Under the pieces are notes generated by a model that saw nothing but the letters and a program-made list of their open reading frames with translations, was not told where the DNA came from and did not search any database. A DNA stretch of 64,000 nucleotides, from contig NZ_VFPH01000002.1 in NCBI RefSeq assembly GCF_006717045.1, positions 310,001 to 374,000 of the forward strand. Reading direction: 5' to 3'. Position 1 is the first letter of the stretch, and every line of letters begins with the position of its first letter. Origin of the DNA: Pseudonocardia cypriaca. GTDB taxonomy: Bacteria > Actinomycetota > Actinomycetes > Mycobacteriales > Pseudonocardiaceae. Both the position numbers and the translations under genes were made by a program. Below are positions 8,956 through 15,444 of this stretch, in pieces.

Positions 8956-10646
8956 GCGCCGACGGGGACGGGTGCGGACCCGAAGACGGCGCGGTACGCG
9001 GGGTCGCTCCACAGCTCGGTGTGCGGGGCGACCTGGCGCAGCCGTCCGCGGTCCAGCCAGGCCACGAGGTCGCACCGCGCCGCGGTGCCGAGCCGGTGTC
9101 CGACGACGACGGCGCTCCGACCACCGCGTTCCTCGGTGAGGACCTTGCTGACGTGCACCTCCGTCGCGGTGTCCAGGCTCGACATCGCGTCGTCAAGGAC
9201 GAGCACCCGGGACGGCCGGGCGAAGGCACGCGCCAGACCGAGTCTCTGCAGCTCCCCGCCCGAGAGCGGGGCGTCGGCGAGGTGGGTTGCGTACCCCTGC
9301 GGGAGTCGCCGGACGAACCGGTCGGCGTGTGCGGCGGCAGCCCCCGACTCGACCTCGCGATCGGTGAGCGCCGCACCGAGGCGGAGCGCATCGGCGACGG
9401 TCCGGCCGATGAGGTGCGGGCGGGCGAACGCGGAGCTCACCAGGCCGCTCGCGGCCCTGGCGGAGAGCTCTCGCAGCGGGACGCCGTCGACCAGCACCTG
9501 CCCCGCATCGGGCTCGATCAAGCCTGCGATCGCACCGGCGAGGGCCGAGGCGCCCGACTCGGCGCCGCCCACGAGGGCGATCGAGGTGCCGCCCGGCACG
9601 GTCAGGTCGATCCCGTCCAGCACCGTGCGACCGCCGGAACGTATGGTCAGCCCCTGCACCAGCACGGTGCCCGTTCCCTCCGGGGCCGGCCTGCTGCCGC
9701 TCGGGCGCACCGGCAGCTGCAGCACCTCGATCACCCGCGCGGCGGCCGAGCGGGCGCGCACTCGCTGGGTCGCGATCTGCGCCAGGCCGAGGACGCCGAG
9801 CGCCATCGACGCGTAGGCGGCGGCCGCCAGCATCTGCCCGGGCTGCGTGCGGCCGGTTGCCACACCGAAGCCGACGATCGTGAGGACGCCGAACTGGACG
9901 GCGGGGAGCAGTAGTCCGAACTGCCAGCTCACCTCGCCCTGGGCCCGCCAGAAGCGGTGGCCGGCGCGCGACAGGTGCGGGAGCGGCCGGAGGATGCGCC
10001 TGACCTCGGGCTGCACCGTTCCGGCTCCGGCGATCGTGCGGATGCCGGAGAGCGCGCCGACGGCCCGACCCGCGATGGCCCCGTAGGCGTCGAAGTACGT
10101 GCGCATGTCCGAGGCTGTGTCGGCCACGAAGCGCCTGGCCAGCACGTACCCCACGGGGGCGGCGGCCAGCACCACGAGAAGGGTCCAGGGGGCGATGGCA
10201 GCGAGACCGAGCAGCCCGGCCGCCGTGGCCACGCCCATGCTCACGGACGCGGTCCAGACCGTGAGCTCACCGGCTGTGGTGGCGGTGTCGGCGGTGACCC
10301 GGCTGACGAGGTCGCCGGACCCGATCCGGCCGGCGTCCGCCGGGCCCACCCGTGCCAGGTGAGCGATGACCTGGCGTCGCAGGCGCTGGGCGATCACCGC
10401 GGCGCCGGTCGTGACGAGGTACTGCGCGCCGACCTCGGCAGCCAGCAGACCGGCGAGCACCAACCCGAGGACCAGCACCGCCACCGACACCCGTTCACCG
10501 GCGAGCACCGCGTTCACCGCCACGGCGAGCACCGCGGGCAGCACCGCGGCGAGCACGTCACCGATCGCGGACGCCGACATCGCCGCGACGGTCCACCACC
10601 CTCCGGCCCGGACCGCGCGACGGGCGTACCGGCCGCTGCCCGACAT
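8952..10646 (-). CDS. ABC exporter half-transporter B (degenerate Walker A, intact signature)
   Basis: This partner half has an N-terminal transmembrane domain and a C-terminal ATPase. Its Walker A reads GGAESGAS: the essential Lys is Ala (residue 366) and no GK[ST] is present. The signature LSGGE (Ser462) is intact. Walker B is VLVLDDAM, with Asp486 in place of the catalytic Glu. The H-loop VVGHRLG is present. The start is uncertain. ATG 10646 has AAGGGGG four bases upstream; GTG 10703 has a better-spaced GGAGG but lies inside a perfect 26-bp palindrome; GTG 10724 is also open. The gene follows the eight precursor genes on the same strand and overlaps half-transporter A by 4 bp. Confidence 0.88.
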   Translation of the reverse strand: MSGSGRYARRAVRAGGWWTVAAMSASAIGDVLAAVLPAVLAVAVNAVLAGERVSVAVLVLGLVLAGLLAAEVGAQYLVTTGAAVIAQRLRRQVIAHLARVGPADAGRIGSGDLVSRVTADTATTAGELTVWTASVSMGVATAAGLLGLAAIAPWTLLVVLAAAPVGYVLARRFVADTASDMRTYFDAYGAIAGRAVGALSGIRTIAGAGTVQPEVRRILRPLPHLSRAGHRFWRAQGEVSWQFGLLLPAVQFGVLTIVGFGVATGRTQPGQMLAAAAYASMALGVLGLAQIATQRVRARSAAARVIEVLQLPVRPSGSRPAPEGTGTVLVQGLTIRSGGRTVLDGIDLTVPGGTSIALVGGAESGASALAGAIAGLIEPDAGQVLVDGVPLRELSARAASGLVSSAFARPHLIGRTVADALRLGAALTDREVESGAAAAHADRFVRRLPQGYATHLADAPLSGGELQRLGLARAFARPSRVLVLDDAMSSLDTATEVHVSKVLTEERGGRSAVVVGHRLGTAARCDLVAWLDRGRLRQVAPHTELWSDPAYRAVFGSAPVPVGA

Positions 10647-10680
10647 GCCTCCCCCTTCTGTATCCATGGAAACGGTGGCA

Positions 10681-10706
10681 GGCGTGATCGGTGCACCGAT
10701 CACGCC
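10681..10706. promoter_or_regulatory. Perfect 26-bp palindrome between precursors and exporter genes
   Basis: The sequence is GGCGTGATCGGTG followed directly by its exact reverse complement, with no mismatch and no spacer. It lies between the stop of the last precursor (10725) and the exporter genes. A GGAGG sits just upstream on the minus strand, and a possible GTG start (10703) lies inside the palindrome. As DNA it could be an operator for a dimeric regulator. As RNA its arms could pair and either attenuate or process the transcript between abundant precursor mRNA and exporter mRNA. There is no T-run, so it is not a classical terminator. Confidence 0.7.
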
Positions 10707-10724
10707 GCCTCCTTCGACGAGCAC

Positions 10725-10853
10725 CTACCGCACGCAGGAGATGCTGAGGGTGCTGTTCGGGCACGGCCAGGACCAGCTGACGGTGCTGACGTGGCCGGGC
10801 TCGGCATGAGCGGGCGCCGCGTCCATCTGCTGGAGTTCCAGGATCCTGTGCAT
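10725..10853 (-). CDS. Class III lanthipeptide precursor, copy 8
   Basis: This 42-aa peptide starts at ATG with GAGGAGGTGAC just upstream. The leader begins MHRILELQ, matching the ILxLQ recognition motif known for class III LanKC substrates such as the labyrinthopeptins. The core carries two labionin motifs: STVS-WSWP-C and STLS-IS-C, joined by Pro-Asn. Its core closely resembles copy 7 (both contain PCPNS and LSI), which suggests a recent duplication. It is the last precursor before the exporter genes. Assignment rests on motif, start signals and position among eight siblings. Confidence 0.88.
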   Translation of the reverse strand: MHRILELQQMDAAPAHAEPGHVSTVSWSWPCPNSTLSISCVR

Positions 10854-10895
10854 GTCACCTCCTCTCGGGGTCGCCCGTGATGCGCACCGAGCCGC

Positions 10896-11036
10896 TCAGG
10901 GCATGGGCCAGCAGACATGAATGCTGAGCGAGCTGTTGGGACAGGGCAGCGAAACGCTGATCGTGCTGAACGGCGTGTTGTCGGCGTGCCCAGGACCCGC
11001 CGATCCCGTGCTCTGGAGTTCCAGGATCCTCTTCAT
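10896..11036 (-). CDS. Class III lanthipeptide precursor, copy 7
   Basis: This 46-aa peptide starts at ATG after a strong GGAGGAGGTG ribosome binding site. The leader begins MKRILELQ. The core has labionin motifs STIS-VSLP-C and SSLS-IHV-C, separated by Pro-Asn, followed by a short WPMP tail. It shares leader start and central PCPNS with copy 8, 42 bp downstream. The predicted product has two Lab/MeLab-type or lanthionine-type rings after dehydration of Ser/Thr by the LanKC enzyme. Confidence 0.88.
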   Translation of the reverse strand: MKRILELQSTGSAGPGHADNTPFSTISVSLPCPNSSLSIHVCWPMP

Positions 11037-11071
11037 CGTTCACCTCCTCCGCCGTCGTCCTGTCATACAAC

Positions 11072-11084
11072 GCGGGCTACCCGC
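11072..11084 (-). terminator. Small hairpin between precursors 6 and 7
   Basis: GCGGG-TAG-CCCGC (minus strand) lies 6 bp after the stop of copy 6 and is followed by GTTGTAT. The T content is low, so it could act at most as a leaky terminator or processing site that grades expression along the precursor array. Confidence 0.35.
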
Positions 11085-11090
11085 AAACGG

Positions 11091-11237
11091 TCACGGGGTA
11101 CAAAGCGAAAGGCTGATGGTGCTGGTCAGGCATATCGCGCCGATACTGAACGTGCTGTACGGGAGGCTGTCCGGGCCCCCGTCAACGCGTACGGGAGCAG
11201 CCATCCCCATTTCCTGGAGCCCCAGAATCTGGTTCAT
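11091..11237 (-). CDS. Class III lanthipeptide precursor, copy 6
   Basis: This 48-aa peptide starts at ATG after AAGGAGGTG. The leader begins MNQILGLQ, keeping the ILxLQ spacing but with Gly in place of Glu/Asp. The core has STFS-IGAI-C and STIS-LSL-C with a two-residue Leu-Thr spacer, and ends in Thr-Pro. Both rings obey S-x-x-S-x2-5-C. The leader/core border cannot be placed without the mature product. Confidence 0.88.
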   Translation of the reverse strand: MNQILGLQEMGMAAPVRVDGGPDSLPYSTFSIGAICLTSTISLSLCTP

Positions 11238-11273
11238 TGTTCACCTCCTTCCACTCGGATACCGACGCGGAGT

Positions 11274-11405
11274 TCATTCCGCCGACTTGTAGCAAAGCCC
11301 GGGAATCAGGCTCAGCGTGCTGCCGCAGATGTAAACGCTCACGGCACTGATCTGCGGAGTGACCGCTCGTGGAGCGCTCGCCTGCAGGTCGAGGACTGCC
11401 TTCAT
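11274..11405 (-). CDS. Class III lanthipeptide precursor, copy 5
   Basis: This 43-aa peptide begins MKAVLDLQ. An in-frame ATG at 11411 would add Met-Ala-Ala and has the better purine stretch (AGAGAGA) upstream, so either start is possible; the shorter form matches the siblings. The core carries SAVS-VYI-C and, after one Gly, STLS-LIPGL-C, the longest second ring (five residues) in the array. A YKSAE tail follows. It starts 16-22 bp after the stop of copy 4. Confidence 0.87.
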   Translation of the reverse strand: MKAVLDLQASAPRAVTPQISAVSVYICGSTLSLIPGLCYKSAE

Positions 11406-11427
11406 CGCTGCCATCCGATCTCTCTGG

Positions 11428-11562
11428 TCAGGGCGTCTTGTCGTCGAATTGGAGACACAGCGACGTCGATATCGTGCTGACGCACCCGACGATGCTCCAC
11501 AGGCTCCACTGCGGAGTCGGATCGTTCGCCGCATCCAGGGTCTGCAGGTCGAGCACGCTCAT
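11428..11562 (-). CDS. Class III lanthipeptide precursor, copy 4
   Basis: This 44-aa peptide begins MSVLDLQ, one residue shorter before LQ than most siblings. Its ATG overlaps the TGA of copy 3 (ATGA) and it lacks a strong ribosome binding site, so translation is probably coupled. The core has SLWS-IVG-C and STIS-TSL-C with a single Val between rings. The tail LQFDDKTP is acidic and long compared with the others. Confidence 0.87.
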   Translation of the reverse strand: MSVLDLQTLDAANDPTPQWSLWSIVGCVSTISTSLCLQFDDKTP

Positions 11563-11708
11563 CGCTCGGCCCCGTGGTCGTCACGGCCGTCAGGGCGCAT
11601 GCAGAAGATGATGCTCACACCGCTTCCACACATGGCCGGGCTCACCGTGCTGATCGCCTGCGAATCGACTCCATGGTCCAGCGCCTGGAGCTCCAGAACA
11701 CGTTCCAC
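11559..11708 (-). CDS. Class III lanthipeptide precursor, copy 3
   Basis: This 49-aa peptide uses a GTG start with GAAGGGAAGTGAG upstream. The leader begins (M)ERVLELQ. The core has STVS-PAM-C and SGVS-IIF-C separated by one Gly. A 13-residue charged tail (MRPDGRDDHGAER) follows the last Cys, unusual among the set. It runs into the start of copy 4 with a 4-bp overlap, so either the mature product keeps the tail, it is trimmed, or it is a by-product of the coupling. Confidence 0.86.
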   Translation of the reverse strand: MERVLELQALDHGVDSQAISTVSPAMCGSGVSIIFCMRPDGRDDHGAER

Positions 11709-11764
11709 CGTTCTCACTTCCCTTCCGCGAATGGGTTCTCACTTTTCCGATCCGGCCGTCGCGA

Positions 11765-11911
11765 TCACGGCCCTTCCGGCTCCTCGACGAGGCAGAACAG
11801 GACGCTCCACGTGCTGCCACAGGTGAGCGGGACTGCGCTGATGGTCGACAACTGCGCTCCGACACCGTCGTCGGAGGGCGCCTCCATCTGCAGCCGCAGG
11901 ACTGGTTCCAC
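11765..11911 (-). CDS. Class III lanthipeptide precursor, copy 2
   Basis: This 48-aa peptide uses a GTG start with AGAAGGGAACGG upstream. The leader begins (M)EPVLRLQ, with Arg between the two Leu. The core has STIS-AVPLT-C (five-residue spacer) and STWS-VLF-C, joined by one Gly. An acidic tail LVEEPEGP follows. An overlapping ATG two bases upstream is in another frame and gives an unrelated peptide, so the GTG frame is preferred because it restores the family pattern. Confidence 0.86.
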   Translation of the reverse strand: MEPVLRLQMEAPSDDGVGAQLSTISAVPLTCGSTWSVLFCLVEEPEGP

Positions 11912-11949
11912 ATCCGTTCCCTTCTCTTGACCCTAGTTCGCGTCTCTGG

Positions 11950-12066
11950 TCAGCACGCGAACACGCTTGCCGAGCTGGTGCAGAATGCATAGCTGAGGAA
12001 ACTCACCTTCAGCTCCGCCCGTGCGCTCGACTCGACGACGGATTGCAGGTCGAGAACCGCTCTCAT
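11950..12066 (-). CDS. Class III lanthipeptide precursor, copy 1 (C-terminal Cys)
   Basis: This 38-aa peptide starts at ATG after GAGGAGGTGAGT, 38 bp downstream of the LanKC stop. The leader begins MRAVLDLQ. The core has SFLS-YAF-C and SSAS-VFA-C with one Thr between rings. It is the only copy that ends exactly on the second Cys. A C-terminal Cys is what decarboxylating (avionin-forming) lipolanthine pathways need, but no decarboxylase gene is visible in the window. Confidence 0.88.
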   Translation of the reverse strand: MRAVLDLQSVVESSARAELKVSFLSYAFCTSSASVFAC

Positions 12067-12104
12067 ACTCACCTCCTCACGGGCATCGTTGCGGGGCGGC
12101 GGTG

Positions 12105-14699
12105 TCACACCGCCGCCACGACCGCGGCCGGTGCCGCGGGGACCATCGGGGCGAAGCCGGGCACGGCAAGGCGTCCGCCGCGGGCGGCGCGCAAGGCGAG
12201 CAGCACACCGGCCGATCCGGTGGAGAGGTCCATCGAGATGCGCAGCAGACCGTCGCCGGGGAACGCCACGTGCCCGTCGACGTCCAGCGCGTGCCAGGCC
12301 AGCCTGCTCACCAGCCGACGCACGATCGGGTCCATGACCTCCGCAGGCCGCTGTCCCGACTCGCGCAGGTGCGCGAGCAGCGCGATCAGCCCCGAACGTC
12401 CGTTGAAGAGCCCCGGGAGGATCACGAACTCCGGCTCCGCGGCTCGCCGGATCGGGTCGATCGCCTCCTCGAACCGCGGCACACGCTCGTACCGCAGGTG
12501 ATCGGCGAGGACCAGCGCGATCCCGGCACTCCCAGTGCCCAGGTAGGGCAGCACGCGGAACCCCTCGTCCAGCTGCAGCGTCCCGTCCGGGACGTCGACG
12601 CACGCGTCGAGGTCTCGCTCCAGCTGGATCCGGGACAGGTCGAGGAGGTCCGAGTTGCCGTCGCGCTCGTACCGTCGCTGGAAGAACATCGCGCGACCGG
12701 CCGCACCGCGCACGAGCCCGTTCAACCGGGTCGTACCGCCCGGAACCGGGCGCCGGGCGAAGTCCGCCAGCCGGTCGGTGACGTCGTCGGCCAGCGCGGC
12801 GAACCGGCTGTCGCCGGTCGCGTCCGCGAAGTGCAGCATGTTGATGCCGATCCCGGCCATTCCGCCCTGCAGGCCGGTCGGCACCAGGTCCAACGGATGG
12901 GCCATCACCCGCTCCAGCACCGCGAGCGCACGCTCCCGACGGCCGAGCTCGTCCAGGACGTACGCCACCCCGTGCAACCCGTTGAACAGGCCCACCGGAT
13001 GGTCCGCCGCCACCCGGTCCACCGCACGCGAGAGCCAGTCCACGTGCGCTTCCGGCACGTCGAACCCGCAGACGTGCAGCGCATGCAGCACCCCTGCCGC
13101 ACCCCACGCCAACCCGAGCGAATCCTCCAGGAACACGTGGATGTCGCCCGGGAACAGGCGGTCGAGCCGATCCGGGGTGGCGCTGGCCAGGATGCCGTCG
13201 GCCACCGACCTGCTCAACGGGTCGATCACGTCACGCCCGGCGTCGAGATCCTCCAGCAACGGGCCAGTCGCACCCCGCTGTGTCGTGCGCACCCCCGCCC
13301 GACCGGGGAGCGTCAGCTCGCGCAACATCACGTCGAGGAACTCCGGCGGGACGGGGAACCGGGTGCCGATCGCCCGGACCACATCGCCGACCTTGGTGTC
13401 GTCCAGCGGCAGGATCGAGTTGAGCGGGAAGAAGGCCGCGATGCGCAGACACCCCATCGCGTACTCGTCACGGGCGAAACCGGTGACCTCGGGCGGCGCC
13501 ATGTACCCCGGCGCGCCCAGACCGACCCGCTCGTCCTGGTCCACCGAGGCGATCTCGAAGTCGACGAAACACACCTCGCCGTCGGGGCGGACGATCACGT
13601 TGTGCGGATGCAGGTCTCCGAAGACGACGCCGCGCTCGTGCAGGAGGTCCAGTGCGTCCCGGATGTTCTGCAGGGTCGCGAGCGCCCACGCCGTGTACTC
13701 GGCGATCTCCTCGTCGCTCGTCTCGGGGTGGATCAGGGGATAGCGCCCGACGGTCTCCTTGCTGAAGGTGCGACCCTCGATGAACTCCTGCACGAGGAAC
13801 TCGTGTTCCCAGCAGGTGAAGCTGTCGTAGAGCTGGGGCACGCACGGCAGGCCGGCCAGCAGCTCGAGGATCTCCGCCTCCCGGCGGACCCGCGTCACCG
13901 CGTCCCGCCCGACCGCGTCCAGTCCCGCATGCGGACGGCCCTCGCGCAGCACGACCGTCCGCCCGTTCCGGTCGATCACCTTGTAGATGCCGCCGCCGTT
14001 GGAGAAGTGCAGCGGCTGCTCGACGGTGAACGGGAAGTCGATGCTGTCGTCGTTGCGGGCCGCGAGGTCGGGGGCGAGGAAGTCCGGGATCCGCGCCCAC
14101 GCCGGTGGTGCGAAGGTGGGGTCGCGCCGGTCCTCCACCAGCTCCCCGTCGGGCGCCTCGATGGCCGGAACCGGCTCCCCGTCGGCCGACCGCAGGAAGC
14201 GCCGGGCGAACCCGCCGTACCGGACGAAGAGCGGTCCTGCGCCGATGCGGAGGTCGGAGAGGATGTACGGGCCCTCATGCCCGGCGAGCGCCGGCCGCAG
14301 ATCGGTGACGAGCTGTTCCAGCTGCTCGTCGTCCGACGGGTAGACCGTGACGAACTTCCCGCTCCCACCGCGGTCGGCGTACTTCGAGTTGCGTGCAACC
14401 AGTTCCGCCTGGCTCGGTACGAACTTGAACGGGATCCGGCGGGACACGCAGTGGTCCCAGACGACGTCGAGGATCGCGGGAGCGTTGTCGGGGCACGCGC
14501 TCACGTGCAGTTTCCAGCCTTGGTTGCGCAGTCGCGCATCGACCGGGATGAGCATGGTCCACTCGGAGCTCTCGGAGACGTGCCACCCGTCCGGAATCGT
14601 TCTCCCGACGAGCAGTCCGTTCTCCTCGGAGACACCATTGCGAACCGGTTCGTAGAACAATCGGTGCGCCATGCAGAACGCCTGATAACGCATGTCCAT
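12105..14699 (-). CDS. Class III lanthipeptide synthetase (LanKC)
   Basis: This 864-aa enzyme has the three-part LanKC layout: an N-terminal lyase-like region (about 1-220), a Ser/Thr-kinase-like domain (about 240-480) and a LanC-like cyclase domain (about 500-864). The kinase catalytic loop is GDLHPHN (Asp362) and the metal-binding DFG-equivalent is DFE (Asp380). The cyclase shows repeated Gly-rich segments (LFNGLHGVAY, GLQGGMAGIG, LPYLGTGSAG, LPGLFNGRSG). It lacks the Cys and Cys-His zinc ligands of class I, II and IV cyclases, which marks class III. It phosphorylates and eliminates Ser/Thr in the precursors and forms lanthionine or labionin rings. The start (ATG 14699) has AGAGGTG upstream. 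It heads the operon with eight precursors. Confidence 0.93.
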   Translation of the reverse strand: MDMRYQAFCMAHRLFYEPVRNGVSEENGLLVGRTIPDGWHVSESSEWTMLIPVDARLRNQGWKLHVSACPDNAPAILDVVWDHCVSRRIPFKFVPSQAELVARNSKYADRGGSGKFVTVYPSDDEQLEQLVTDLRPALAGHEGPYILSDLRIGAGPLFVRYGGFARRFLRSADGEPVPAIEAPDGELVEDRRDPTFAPPAWARIPDFLAPDLAARNDDSIDFPFTVEQPLHFSNGGGIYKVIDRNGRTVVLREGRPHAGLDAVGRDAVTRVRREAEILELLAGLPCVPQLYDSFTCWEHEFLVQEFIEGRTFSKETVGRYPLIHPETSDEEIAEYTAWALATLQNIRDALDLLHERGVVFGDLHPHNVIVRPDGEVCFVDFEIASVDQDERVGLGAPGYMAPPEVTGFARDEYAMGCLRIAAFFPLNSILPLDDTKVGDVVRAIGTRFPVPPEFLDVMLRELTLPGRAGVRTTQRGATGPLLEDLDAGRDVIDPLSRSVADGILASATPDRLDRLFPGDIHVFLEDSLGLAWGAAGVLHALHVCGFDVPEAHVDWLSRAVDRVAADHPVGLFNGLHGVAYVLDELGRRERALAVLERVMAHPLDLVPTGLQGGMAGIGINMLHFADATGDSRFAALADDVTDRLADFARRPVPGGTTRLNGLVRGAAGRAMFFQRRYERDGNSDLLDLSRIQLERDLDACVDVPDGTLQLDEGFRVLPYLGTGSAGIALVLADHLRYERVPRFEEAIDPIRRAAEPEFVILPGLFNGRSGLIALLAHLRESGQRPAEVMDPIVRRLVSRLAWHALDVDGHVAFPGDGLLRISMDLSTGSAGVLLALRAARGGRLAVPGFAPMVPAAPAAVVAAV

Positions 14700-15047
14700 G
14701 CTGTTCACCTCTGAGCCGGGGCGACTGAGCGTCCAACGCAGAACTTTTCCGGCGGTGGCACTTCGACCACCTGGAAGAACCTGCTTGATATGAAGGTAGA
14801 CGCAGGTGACCAACGACCACTGTTGATCTTCAATGGCCTCCGGCCGAGCTGGCGTGACACTGCCTGAGCACTGGTTATGTTCGCGTGACCGCTCGCCGAA
14901 GCCGCGGGAACCGGCAGTATGTGGGCAGTACCGGTTCGCGTTCCGGACAACCTGCGCGGTTGCCGCCGACGAGAACAACACAGGCCGGGGTCGAGAATCC
15001 TTGGCCGGATTTCCGGGGAAGTGTTCACGCCGACATCGGCGTCGCGA
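14700..15047. promoter_or_regulatory. 348-bp region upstream of the LanKC operon
   Basis: This gap should contain the operon promoter and possible SARP target repeats. I could not identify a clear -35/-10 pair or a well-spaced heptameric direct repeat by eye. The minus-strand frame of LanKC stays open through much of it, but that extension has no ribosome binding site and no family-like sequence. Confidence 0.4.
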
Positions 15048-15338
15048 CTACGGCGACCGGGGCGGAAGGTGCACGATCGCCAGGTCGTCACTGCCGAGGT
15101 CGAGTGGGATCTCGACGTCGGGCCACCACACCACGACTATTCGGGTGCGGGCACCGTCGGGCGTTCCGTAGTGGTGCACCTCGCTCAGGATGCCGCTGAG
15201 CCCGTGCCCTCCAGGCCGCTCGATGAAGATCGGCTTGCCTCGGTGTCCTGAGTGGAGCTCACCGAGGAAGATCGATCTGGGCTCCTGGTCCAACCCGTCC
15301 CCGACCTGTCCGCCGCCAACGTGGGTACGGCCGTTCAC
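15048..15338 (-). CDS. Hypothetical small protein, 96 aa
   Basis: I do not recognise this protein. The frame has good third-position G/C bias and reads like a compact beta-rich protein (GLSGILSEVHHYG, TRIVVVWWPDVEIPL, DDLAIVHL). No membrane segment or known motif is visible. The GTG start at 15338 has no ribosome binding site, so the true start may be internal or the mRNA leaderless. It lies between the LanKC promoter region and the sugar-acid dehydratase, on the same strand as both. It may belong to neither. Confidence 0.4.
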   Translation of the reverse strand: MNGRTHVGGGQVGDGLDQEPRSIFLGELHSGHRGKPIFIERPGGHGLSGILSEVHHYGTPDGARTRIVVVWWPDVEIPLDLGSDDLAIVHLPPRSP

Positions 15339-15444
15339 CGTAGTGGGTGACCGTTCGTCCGATGTGGGTACCTGCTGGTCGCGCGGGCCCCGCCCCTCGA
15401 CGCGCGGGACGTACGGGTTCTGGTCGGACCGTAGATCGTGATCG

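Noticed and set aside
7192..9816. Plus-strand open frame of over 870 codons across the exporter genes
   Set aside because: The translated sequence is low-complexity and lacks motifs, while the minus strand carries ATPase signatures throughout.
11590..11913. 107-codon minus-strand frame starting at ATG 11913
   Set aside because: Another frame starting at GTG 11911 gives a peptide with the family leader and both ring motifs, so this one is out of frame.
10725..12066. Repeated blocks of ggagttccaggatcct-like sequence resembling a repeat array or CRISPR
   Set aside because: The repeats are the coding sequence of the conserved ILELQ leader and ribosome sites; spacing is irregular and each unit is a gene.
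12021..14714. Plus-strand open frame of about 900 codons opposite LanKC
   Set aside because: It is antisense to clear kinase and cyclase motifs and has no recognisable protein features.
14700..14981. N-terminal extension of LanKC by 94 codons
   Set aside because: The frame is open but there is no ribosome binding site; the ATG at 14699 has AGAGGTG and begins where LanKC-like sequence starts.
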